Positions 11,670 through 22,900 of a DNA stretch of 64,000 nucleotides are shown here, in pieces. The notes under the pieces are model-generated. The model was given only the letters and a program-made list of their open reading frames with translations, was not told the origin of the DNA and did not search any database. Position numbers and translations under genes: made by a program. The stretch lies in contig BDIU01000200.1 in NCBI GenBank assembly GCA_002118135.1, forward strand, positions 62,001 through 126,000. The letters run 5' to 3'. This stretch comes from Trebouxia sp. TZW2008. Lineage: Eukaryota; Chlorophyta; Trebouxiophyceae; Trebouxiales; Trebouxiaceae. Each line of letters opens with the position of its first letter. Positions within the stretch are counted from its first letter, which is position 1.

Positions 11670-13290
11670 ACAAACAGATTTTGCCAACGCCACTGAAACT
11701 CTTGCTGTCACTCATGGAGACTACTGCCTGCTTTCTCAGAAGTCACTGCTGTCCTTGCCAATTGTCAAAAGCCGCTGCTTCTTAAGACACTGGTCATTCC
11801 TGTGCTGCATTACCTGCAAGCATGCAACAACTTCAGCAAGCATGCTCCGCACTTGTGGTCGGCAACTCACAGCGCAGCTTCAACCAGATTTCAGCTTGAT
11901 ATGGGTGCAGCAGCCCCAGCAGCAACGTTTGTCATGACTGTACTCTGTGCAGAATTGTGCGGCATATGCATATCAGCTTAGGTGTGAGTGGTGTTGCAGA
12001 CACTCTCATGCGCAGGTGATCTTGAGTTCATCCTCAGCAAGCATAATTAACACATTCCAAGCACCTATCAGGCCACTTAATCCAAGAGGTTGTTCAGTCG
12101 GGAAGCGCTTCAATGATATGCTCTCAGTGTATGTCAGAATACAAGCCTGTTCTCTGCACGCTTTGTGGATGTGCAGGGACACACGTATTACGCACGCATG
12201 ACAGACACCTGAATGACACATGCATGAAAGACACATGGATTACATATGCATAAGAGACAGATGCCTATCACTTGCAGCAGCCTAATCTTCTTTAGGCTAC
12301 AACGACGGCCACTCTCAACCAAAAGCATGAGTGTGTTGCTACCCATGTGCTTTAAACAAAGCCATGTCAATGAAGCAGTGCTTTGGCCTATTGTCGGGTG
12401 CACACAGTCAAGACACATACATGATGACATTTGCAGCAGAACAGCTATGGACCCCACCTTGACGTCAGCATTGCTGCAAAGGATTGGCCATACATGGCGC
12501 CCTGTTGTGCCCTGCCTCACGGCGCCAACCAGCCTGAAAGTGAGGGTAAGGAGCTGCTAAGCACCAGACGCTTGCATGCTCACAGCACTGGCCATTAGAC
12601 TGAGATTCTGAGGGGCTGGCTCTAAGGTCAATGTGGAAATTTGGATTGAAGATGCCAAATCAGCTGCTCAAGTTTATAGCTGCTGCAGCACTGTATTGGC
12701 GTCTGGTGGTGGTGTTGATGGTCATAATGTATGAGTGGTCCAACGGTGTGAAAGTCTTGGGATTGAGGGTGCTGAAGTTTTGAGCGTATAGCAGCTACGG
12801 CATTATGTCAGCGTCTGGTGGTGGTCATGGTGACTGTGATATTTGGGTGCTGCTAAGACGCGCTGGCAGCTGCTATCAGGCTTGATATTGACATGCTGAG
12901 CCTGCAGAACAAACATGAAGAACATCTCGACCTTTTCTAGGAACAAGCTAACAAGAGAGACACTGACAGGCAATCTGGACTGCAGTGAGCCCAAAGCTGG
13001 CATTGCAGTGAGTTTGTATGCAGCCATCTTTGCGTCTGATACATGTTGCAGGGCAAAACAGCAGCTTTTCCAAAGCTTGAAATGTGCTTGTTAGGAGTGA
13101 TACATCTTCAGCTTGATGACCCACACCTTGAAACTGAGTGCAAGGGCATTGTGCCCAAGTGCATCGCACCAGTGTGCAATAAGCTGGCCTTAGCAACTAT
13201 GCATTGCACACAGTCCACTTGAAGTCAGTCCGCTGGACATTTCTGGCAAAACAAAGTTAGCGCAACTGACCTGTGACATGCACTGGCTAC
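11670..13290. other. No gene resolved
   Basis: Overlapping frames on both strands at 12188-12560 and 12803-13200 lack recognised motifs or a consistent exon chain. A diverged direct duplication is visible at about 12640-12740 versus 12780-12850 (tatagcagct ... gcgtctggtggtggt). The stretch may hold exons of an unrecognised gene. Confidence 0.4.
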
Positions 13291-13291
13291 C

Positions 13292-13891
13292 TCAGTGCGT
13301 GTGTGCATGCCCAGGACTTGATGAAGACCCCGCCAGGGCATTGACAACAATCCCAGCTGCCAGCCCTCCACCAATGACTGCAGCACCCCAGGCCACGCCC
13401 CTGACAAAGCCTCTCAGGCCCCACCCCAGACCCCTCCTGGGGCGGCGCTGACCCCTACCAGCCCTAGGTGCAGAGCCTTCTTTGTCTTTGCAGTCATCAG
13501 GGGCAGCATCTGAGTCCTTGATAATGTCACCAGCAGGGCCACAGACTATAGCATCTGCCACCCTGTTACTGTCGACATCATGGTCGTGGGATGTGACATT
13601 TGCCTTATCCCCAAGTCCGCTGCTGCTGGGGTTTGGAGCACAATTTGTACTATCCTTGATATGCTGGGGTACAGCATCTGACTCCGTGATACTGTCATCA
13701 CCATGGGATGTAAGGTCTGCCTCGCCCTCCATGCCTTTGCTGCTGTTGGTCAGTGCACCGTTGATACTCTCCTGGATCTGCTGGGTGCTGTCTGCATGTG
13801 TACTGCCTGATCTGACCATGTGCGCTTCAGCCTGGCGGGCAGGAGCGGCATCTGCTTTCTCCTGCATTGCAGAAGGAACTGTCGGAAACAT
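13292..13891 (-). CDS. Possible tail-anchored membrane protein, single exon, 199 residues
   Basis: An uninterrupted minus frame runs from MFPTVPSAMQEKAD to TGA. Its first two thirds are acidic and Ser/Asp-rich, with repeated DDSITESDAVPQHIKDS / DIIKDSDAAPDDCKD motifs. A strongly basic stretch (RAGRGQRRPRRGLGWG) is followed by one hydrophobic segment (VAWGAAVIGGGLAAGIVVNA, about residues 168-187) and a short tail ending HAHTH. This order resembles a tail-anchored protein. An acceptor-like tccgacag lies just inside the ATG, so it may instead be the last exon of a longer gene. Family unknown. Confidence 0.5.
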   Translation of the reverse strand: MFPTVPSAMQEKADAAPARQAEAHMVRSGSTHADSTQQIQESINGALTNSSKGMEGEADLTSHGDDSITESDAVPQHIKDSTNCAPNPSSSGLGDKANVTSHDHDVDSNRVADAIVCGPAGDIIKDSDAAPDDCKDKEGSAPRAGRGQRRPRRGLGWGLRGFVRGVAWGAAVIGGGLAAGIVVNALAGSSSSPGHAHTH

Positions 13892-14143
13892 AGCAATGTT
13901 TCTTGGTTGAAACCCCTGAGCATTTCACATTGACTTTGGCTGCGTTGATCAACAAAGACATGGGCTTGCACGGCTGCTGCATGGCACATCATCCAATGTA
14001 AACACAAAGAGATGATCTAACACGCAAGAGTCTTTTCATAATACCTAATCTCGGCCGTATGCAAATCTGGAACATGTTGTATTGCGCACAAACACAAGAG
14101 CTCATGTCCATACAAATATTAGCCTACAAATGGCACGTACAGC

Positions 14144-14680
14144 TCAAGTCAGGGACCAGTTGTTGCAGAAGATATGCAGTGACAAGCCCCTCACCTCTTT
14201 GCAAGAACGCAGATTGCTGCGCTCTTTAGTTGGCAGTGAGAGGCCTGAGGTGCGTCTGTGTGTCACCAAGCGACCAACTGCTGTTCTGGCAGAAGGAATG
14301 TTGCCAGTTGCTGCTGTCTTCCTCTTGTTGCTGCCCAAGTGCCCTGTTTGGCGTCCACTGCTCTGGTCAAAGCACTTCACAGAAGGAGAAGTCTGGCGAA
14401 TCAGCTCAAGCACCCTCTGTGAGCTCCTCTTCCTCTTCACCCTGTGGGTCTTCTTCTTCCTCAGGCATTCCTGCTGGTCCTGCTTCTCTGATTTGCTCAC
14501 GGGCATCACATGCATGATCAGGGTCATCAGCTTCTGTGCCAGCTTCTGCCATTGGCTAAAGCCATGCTGTGTGAGCTTCTTCTCTACCACAGGATCTGCA
14601 AAGAAAATTGGCTTTACAACTTCACGATTGCTTGAGAAAAACTGGATACACTGAAATTGTGGCTGTATGCCTGGCAACAA
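14144..14680 (-). CDS. Exon-like open frame, basic, possible last exon of an unknown gene
   Basis: A 178-codon minus frame includes a helical part (ADPVVEKKLTQHGFSQWQKL) and a lysine/arginine-rich part (CLRKKKTHRVKRKRSSQRVL) that resembles a nuclear signal. A second frame over 14420-14560 reads an acidic peptide (MPEEEEDPQGEEEE), so the true frame is uncertain. It lies downstream, in the minus sense, of the exon starting at 15400 and may belong to that gene. Confidence 0.3.
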   Translation of the reverse strand: MLPGIQPQFQCIQFFSSNREVVKPIFFADPVVEKKLTQHGFSQWQKLAQKLMTLIMHVMPVSKSEKQDQQECLRKKKTHRVKRKRSSQRVLELIRQTSPSVKCFDQSSGRQTGHLGSNKRKTAATGNIPSARTAVGRLVTHRRTSGLSLPTKERSNLRSCKEVRGLSLHIFCNNWSLT

Positions 14681-15191
14681 CTATGTACTGGGGCAAGCAG
14701 GAGTCATGAAAGCATGCAAGCGTATGTCAGCTCTATGCAAGAAGAAGTGCGTAGCATCACATCTGGGTTGGCTTCAGATCAGATCCAATGCTTTTTCCAC
14801 TCTGCAATTTTCTTTGTGAGCTGTTCTGTAATTGAAAGCGAATGCCCTTTGTCTCTACTGCATGCTATAAAGGTAGATCAGGAGAATGCCATACAACTTT
14901 TTTATTTTGACGCTGCAAAATCAATCAGATGCTGGGAAAGAACTGGCTGCCGCCGAACTTGAGTCCCAAAACATTAAATCTGCCAACTGGCACAAGGCTT
15001 GGAGGATGCCACAATGTACAGCTTATGTTCTGAACACAGATGCGATGATTGCAAAGCAGCATGGCGTACCTTCAACAGGCCAGCTGTCACTGCCATCACT
15101 GTCTGAGTCAATCTGGACAGGGAAAGACTGGGCATTCTCCACTTTTTAGACAAACAGGAAAGGTGGAGAATCTTTTCGGCTTGTCATGCAC

Positions 15192-15400
15192 TGTGAGGGC
15201 AATGCAACATGCTCAACAAGACCCTGCAGCATCTGATGAGTCACCTGATCAGGACCCTGGTACCCCAGACTGCCAATCCTTACAGCACCGATGCTGGACA
15301 TTTGCAATTTTGATCTTGTCTTGCATACAGCATCACACTCTTCTTCATGAATTTTGTTCAGCAGAGCATGTAATTGATTTTCTACACAGTCGTCGGCCAT
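15192..15400 (-). CDS. Probable first exon of an unknown minus-strand gene
   Basis: The exon starts MADDCVENQLHALLNKIHEEE and continues to VEHVALPSQ before a gtgcat donor-like site (phase 2). A small exon-like block at about 15076-15119 (IDSDSDGSDSWPVE) follows but does not join in phase with that donor. A short perfect hairpin (attctccac / gtggagaat, about 15132-15171) sits between them. Family unknown, chain not resolved. Confidence 0.35.
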
Positions 15401-15409
15401 GAGCTTGAC

Positions 15410-16017
15410 ACTAGTTGCTCAAAGACATGCTTCACTTATCTTTTACATCTAGGCATAAGCAACGCAGATACTCAGATTTTTGTCCTTCTGAGTGTACATC
15501 ACAGCTAACAGCAGAAGATGACCAGCAGCAGAACAACCAGGACAAAGTGAGAACGTCGATGCGAGATGTTGCTTGTTCATTGTGGACGAAGGGTACGTCA
15601 GGCCTGCTGCTGTGAGAAGAAGGTGCAGCAGCAATGCTGCGCAGTACTAGCCAAATGAAGCTGTTAGTTGCTCATTAGGCCCTGATCATGACAGGAGACA
15701 CTTGCAGTCTGAAGTCAATTTCTCCATTTAATGCAGTTCAATTTTACAGTGTGAACGCATGTCAGTTTTCGGTAGAGTGCTTGTTTGGCCTCCTGCTGCC
15801 TTCTTTCGACGCTGATGCGTCGTGCCGGGTCGCAGCATGACTGCATGTGCTGCACACTTCTCAGAGACTTCTACGCTCCCATCAGAAGCGTCATGAGGCT
15901 GCACCTGTGTGTTTGATCTTGAGCCTGTTTTGCTGATCTTCCGGACGTTGAGCAGGAACGAGCCGATACGGCTGATATTCTCTAAGTCTTGCAACAATCA
16001 CGGAACACTTAGAACCA
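15410..16017. other. Intergenic, no gene recognised
   Basis: Lies between the divergent starts at 15400 (-) and 16018 (+), so it probably holds both promoters. Nothing else noticed. Confidence 0.4.
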
Positions 16018-16269
16018 ATGGATGACGAGTTTGACAACATCGACTTCTCTGCAATAGACCAGCTGGTGGAGAATCACCAAGCCAAGCAACAGGTCCGTGA
16101 GACCAACAAGCCCAATTAGAGCACCGTTTACATCTGCTTTGACGATAGCTGAGTGCGTAGGGAAGCCAAGCAGCACCGCAAAGTCCATATGGCAAAGGGA
16201 CCAGTGCCAGCAGAACTGGCCCTGCAGCTCAGCCTTCATGGCAGCAGCCTGCTGTGCCCTCACATCACA

Positions 16270-16308
<39 letters not shown>

Positions 16309-16946
16309 TATCTCAACAACATCACCAGAGGCAGCAGCAGCGCCAGTGGCAGCCTCAGCTGACCGCCACTGGACATTCAGCTGGAAACTATCACGCTCAA
16401 TCACAGACAAGACCTGCACTGCAGCATCCACATCAGCTAGTACCAGCAGCTTATGGGCAGCAGCAAGGTCATACTCAGGGCAGGCAAGCTCAACCTGTGC
16501 AGCAAAGCACATACAGTGGAACCAGATCAGCAAGCTACCACCGGTCTGCTGCACCTGTAGGCCATGTCTCACAAGCTGCAGCTGCTGCTCTTGGTATGTC
16601 TGCTGCACCTCATGATCAACCCACAAACACAGGCTGTCAAACTAAAGCTGATAGGCATATGGGTTCTGATGGCATGCATGGTGCTTGGACTCTGCCGCAC
16701 TTGTTCATCTGCGTCCAACATGCCATTGCTAACAAATCGCATGTGTGCAAAATTTGCCAGCATCCTGACACGGTCACATCTCATGCTGCCAGCAATCTAT
16801 CGCTCTGCAGCTGCCATCGCTGCTTGTTCCATGTAAAGTTCAAGTTCCGCTTGCAAATTATGGCCATGTCACCATACACAAGATACATTCATGAAAGCTA
16901 GCGCCTAGCTTTGAAAAGCTTTCTGACTCTGCAACTGACTGTTAGG

Positions 16947-16980
<34 letters not shown>

Positions 16981-19900
16981 TGGCAAGCCAGTGCTTCCTC
17001 TGGCGCTGAGCTGCAAGCAAGCAATGCTGAGGTGCAACTCAAAGCGGACTTGGCCTCTTTGCAACAACAGTGAGTACCAGCTTGCGTCCTGATATCTGCT
17101 TGCTGCCCTAGCATGAGTCAATCTGCCGGGCAGTTACAATCAGCTGTGTCAGCCAGCGGTCCTGAATCGTGGTATTGTAGACACCTGCTCATGTGCCACT
17201 TTGCTGCACTGTCCAATTCTGCAATCAGCTGTGTCAGCGTTGCTGAATCTTGTTACGCTAAATACCTGCTTTGCTGCTTTGCCGAGTGAGTGCCTGCTTG
17301 CGTCCTGATCTATGCGTGCTGCCCTAGCATGCGCCCATCTGCTGGGCACCCGCGATCAGCTGTGTCAGCCAGCGTTGCTGAATCTTGTGATGTGGACACC
17401 TGCTCATGTGCCACTCTGCTGCACTGCCAGATTTGGTCAGATCTCAACAGCATGAGCTTTGTTTGGATGTGTCATGCCCGTGAGCTAATCCCACACAAGA
17501 CCTTCTATGGTCTTACAGCAGGACAGTACTGTTGGTGTTTTGCACTTGCCAACTGGCAACACACAGCAGCTGACGCACATGACTTCCAGCTCCAGTGCGC
17601 TGTTGTTGGCAGGGGCATCATTGTCGATGAGGCGTCTGACTATTTCAGCAGGCCCATTTTCAGCGGTTCAATGAAAATCATGGATGATTTGCTGAGCATC
17701 CATAACATCTGAAGCTGCCAACACAGGACGCTGAACATTGCCCTGCAGCTTTGGCATCAGACCTAGCATACTGAAGCACAGGCCGTTGTAGACTGTTTTC
17801 AACACTGAGTTGTCAATTGGCAAAACCACTGCAGGCTGAACACAGAGCAAGGCAGAAACTCCATGCTCAAGTCTAACCTGGAGCGCAAGCAGCGTGAGCA
17901 TGATGATCTGCAGCGTCGCTTACAGCAGCTCAGCTCCCAAAGCACGGCTGTGGGATCCATCACCATAGCAGAAGCTCAGAAGCAGATCACAACATTATCT
18001 CAGCAGTTAGCTTTCAAGGAGCAAGAGGTGCATCCAGCTCAACTCTTTTGTCAGTGATGTCATACTCTGCTTGACTAGAGCACCAGCTGAGCAGCAAATC
18101 ACCTGTTACATCAGCGGCCTGCATTTTGGCAAAATTGTCATATATCGCTTGCTTAGGACAAGTACATGCCAATATGTGCAGGCCTGTACAGCATCTCAGA
18201 ATGCTGGATGTTGCTTGCGCTTTCTTTGTCAGCACTATGCAGCTAGTGGCATGCAAGCCATTGTTATGCCTGCAGGCACAGTTTGGACTTCAATCTGCAT
18301 TGACATGAGACTTGCATGACGCTGTGTGATATGAACGCAAAATCAATGTCAGACGCTCTGTCACTCATGCAAAACTGTGCACATTACCATTTCCATGGCG
18401 CGGCATTAACTGCACAACCCCCGTCAGCAACTTTGATGTCATGAACTGCGTCTGCTGCCTGTGTCAGGACCTTGGCTAATGTGGGTAAGTGCTTTGTACA
18501 GATCCAAGATCTGAAGCGGCGCTGTTCAGAGAAGGACCAATCAGTGCGACCGCTTGAAGAGCAGGTGCAGCAGCTGCAAGATGAGCGGCAGCGCATTCAG
18601 CTAGAGTTGGAGGAAGTCAACAGGGACAGGTGGGCTTGTCATTGGCTGTCACTGCTTCAATTGGGGTTTCTTTTGGGAAACCAAGCCTTGTATAAACAGA
18701 CTGACAGAATAAAATCTCAAAAGGGTGCAAACAGCAAAAGTAGTTGCTTCCAGATAAGCGGCAGCGTATTCAGCTAGAGCCAGAGGAAGCCAACAGGGAC
18801 AGGTGCGATGTTCAATATGTACTACTGCAATGTCTACAACGTCTGTAGAAGCTGATTTGATATGTCCATTACACCCTACAACAGTCCTCAGGTCCTGCCA
18901 AGCGGAGCTCGACCGCAACACTGCTGGAACAACACCATGAATTGCAGAGGCGCAGGTGGCAGCAGAAGCAGTGGAAGCATTGCAAGGGAATTGTCAGTAA
19001 GATGTAGCTCAACCTGTGATGGGCTACTTCCTGATTATCTTGAGCTTGAAACCTGATGTGCAGATGTGCATGCCTTTACTGATTTCTACTGTGTGAATCA
19101 GATATGGCTGACACAAAGCTCATTCATAATAACTGAGCTACACATACAATAGGTGCAACAGTCATCAACAGTGTCAGCAATAGTAACAGTGCATACTATC
19201 TGAGTTCCTGATTATTTCTGTCAGCATCATTGCTATTCAGCAATGCATCTGTCTCATGGTTGTTGGCATGCACAGACAGTTAGCTCCAGCCCAATGATGC
19301 TTTGCATGAGCAGGAGGGAGAGGGCAGCAGGGGCCAGTACCTCTTATGAGCCCTTGCCCCGCCTCAACAGCCCCAGCAGCCCTCCCAAGTCCAGGAAGCA
19401 AGCATCAGGGGCAAAAAGCAGCAAGTCCACCACAGGTGTGAAACGAAAGCTGGCCAATGCCCTGGGGAGCCCAGCAGCTGTTCAAGGGGGTACCCCAACT
19501 GCCCCCCTACCCCTGCAGAGTGTAGTTAATGGGCAACTGAGTAACAGGGAGGGTCAAGCCGGCGCTACACCTCCTGCCCGTCAGTCTGAAGGTATGTGCG
19601 TATTGCAATTGCACTCGCGGGTTGTATCACTGCAAACTGCTCTCTCTTTAGGCTATGTGAAGAAGCTCTACAGCCAATTTCAACTACAGAGCTAACAACA
19701 GGAATTGAGTGTCAAGCAGGTTCTCCACGTTGTCAACTCGTCTGGTGCAGCGAGTCCACTGGCTCTGCTTGGATTGCAGCTGGCAATGTTGCTGCATCTT
19801 GTCTCCCACTGTTTGCAAAGAAGCTCTGCAACCAGTTTCAATTGCAAAGCTCAGGCAGGAACTGAGTATCAAGAAGGTGGTGTTTCCATAATGGTTGTCT

Positions 19901-22900
19901 GCCTGTGCAGCAGTACATCAACTAGCTCTCTGCGGGTCAGGGCGCCAACTTGTTCTGTGCAATTTTCAGCCAAAACTATTTGACTGCCTGCAGTTGCCCA
20001 AAACAAAGGGTCTGTTGTTTCAGCAGCAGCTGCAACAGCTCCTCAGATCCCAGCTTATGACTTACCCTCATGGTCTAGATTCCCTGAGTCACCAACTCCC
20101 ACCAGCACAACACTGCAGCAGCTGTGGCTCAGGTGCCCTGACAGCTTCTCCACATTACTCAGCCCCCAGCACGCACACACGCACAGTGATACACCCCTCG
20201 GCAATCCTCCTGCTCGCCCAGAAGGGGTGTCACATGACCCACCTGAAACATCTCAGTCTTCCTTGCCAGCTCAGCAGAGGCAGCTGGTTATGCATCTGAC
20301 TCATCAGCTGCAGCAGCAGGTGCATCTGCTTGCAACTAGCAGCCACACAGCTGGCCTATCAATGCTGCAAGATCTACTCACCTTCTTACAATCATGGCAC
20401 ACCCTTCGTACAAACCCAACGCAGTCAGCAGCTCAAGGGGCTCAGTCACAGCAGGGCTCAGCTGCCATTGCAGCCTGCACAGCAGCTGCTGAAGCATCTG
20501 CAGCAGATGAAGTGTTTGTGGCAGCAGCGCTGCATGTGCTGGCTGTGCTTGTGGCGCATGATAAGACCTGCCGAGATACAACAGCCAATGGTTGGAACGC
20601 TGACAAATCACCTACACAGGTGCACTCACATCACCTGACATCTTGCTTGTTGTTGTAAGACAGTTTGCATTGGCACCAGCGTTGCATATCATCGCAGTGC
20701 TTGTAGCACATGACAAAGCTTGTCAGGAAGAAATCGCCAGTCACTGGAATGCTGACAAGCCACATCCCCAGGCACACACACATTTAATCTGCTATCATTG
20801 CTATTTGCAAGACGTTCTGGGTGGACAAGTATTTCAGAGCTTGCTTGATATTGTGTACTTGGGTGCCCACAGCCTGCTTATGACATCCTCTGATAACACG
20901 TAATCAGCAGCAAAGGCTGGCTTGCTTACACTGTTACACCAGGCCTGCAAACAACTGCTTACTGGTCATTGCAAGTCAGTCATCAAGCCCACCTCTCTCC
21001 TTTTCATCTGCATCTTTCTCATAATTCTCATAATCTCAGTTGCTGTGAATTCGTTGTTTCTGCACATTTATTGGCTTGCGCTTGTTGTTGAGTCATGTCA
21101 AAGTATGTTGTGTACGCTTGGTATGAACGGCGCCAATGTGTGTCTGACAGGTATCAAAGCCCAGTCGTGAAACAGAATTGGTTAGCCGGCATCTGGGAGG
21201 CCTTCAACTGTCCAGTCAACTCAAGATCAGCTTTGCATCAGAAGCTGCCTTGATCACACCTGCTGCTCCACCTGCAGTCAGCAGGTATGCTTTGACTGCA
21301 CCTGCATGTTTCCAATTGGCTGAAGATCAGCTTTGTAACAGAAGCTCCTTTGACTATGCGCGCTGCTTCATCTGTAGTGAACAGGTACACTGTTGTCTTG
21401 ATGGCTGCAACTCCAGTACTCTGACTTGACCGTGTTCTAAAGTCTTGCCTGCATATCTCGGGCAAAAAAGTCCATTGCTCTCAATTGTGCTGTAGTGGTG
21501 GCTCCCATTTGCATTGTCCCTGTGACAAGAATGTCCTCAGGGCAAAACGCTCTTGTATTCAAGGCCACTATATGCCTTTATGATTTTTGATCAGTTTAAG
21601 GGCCCAAACCCTTGAGGTTGGCCCAGGAAGCTTTGAAACGACATTGTTTTGTCTGATTCTCAACAATTACTCATCAATTGTACTTACCGTGATGCTCAAA
21701 ATAAGCCAGCTTGGCGAGACAGGACTTGGGCCACACGCACCTAGCAAAAGTGCTGGAATATGTAATCAACTCTTATCATTACTGTTGCTATATGCCTTCA
21801 CTGCGCCTGCTGAAGCATCTGCAGTCACGAGAGCAACGTGCTCACGAACATGCACTCACGCATGCAACTGGTGCAGGACACATGGGCTCTGGCCTTTAGA
21901 GGCGTGGTGACTTCAATTGTCTGCATACTCAAGCTGCCTTATTTGTGTCTGCTGCTTGACCTGCAGTCAGCAGGTGTGAGACGCCTCTATAATGCAATTC
22001 TCTCAAGTTGACACTATTTTCGCTACATCATGACATCAATTTATGACGTGGTTGAATCCCTTCTCCTCAATAAAGTGCCTTTCCAAAGACCATTCATGGA
22101 GCAATCTCATGTTTTCAAGGTAGAGCCTTGCAGAGATGATTTCTGGGGCCAACTGTGCAGACCGGCTCAATCTGAGCACAGAGTCCATCAATGGCATCTG
22201 TATCTAGTCACAAAGCTCAGACCGGTGAACAATGAATAGATTGACTGCACTTGTTTGCATGAAAGCTGTCTTTACAACCAGACGATCCTATTTCAGTGCC
22301 ATTGTGACCAGCGTTTACTGTCTGCTGTAGGTCACATGCAGGAGCAACCCAGCAGCAGCCAGGGAAGCTGATGCTCCAGCTGCTGCTGAAGCTGCTGTCA
22401 GTACCGCAGCTGAAGTCAGTGACCTTTGACAGAGCCTTGGGTTGTCTCAAAGCCATGCTGGCTGTCACTACCATACACAGCAGAGGTACCTTTGCGCCTG
22501 CCCTCACTTCAGGTACTGGTCACTATAACCGCTTTCACAGATCAAAGTTTGCTGACGGCTGCCTGTACAGCATATATAGCAGAGCTGCTTGGTGTTTGCC
22601 CTAGGTAGTAGTCACAGCTGCAACCAAGTAGGCCAATGTTCACTGAAAGCTGCTGTCACACCAACACACAACAGAGCTGCCTTTGCGATTGCAGTCACTT
22701 CAGGTACCGGTCACTGTGCACCTGCACTCACTTCAGGTACCGAACACTGTAACCGCTCTTACAGATCGAAGTTTGCTGATGGCTGCCTGTACAGCATTCA
22801 TAGCAGAGCTGCTTGACCTCAACAGTGGTCACAGCTGCAACCCAGCAGGTCAATGACTTGCCACGCAGGTGTGATGGAGCAAGCTTTGAATCAGGCACAG

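Noticed and set aside
11270..11715. Minus-strand Gly/Ser/Glu repeat protein from the 54-base minisatellite
   Set aside because: The frame comes from the repeat alone; unit lengths vary and there are no flanking exons.
16009..16626. Minus-strand 205-codon frame with polyalanine/polyserine opposite the CAG tract
   Set aside because: It is the shadow of the CAG repeat; the plus-strand exon chain has correct phases and the minus frame lacks support.
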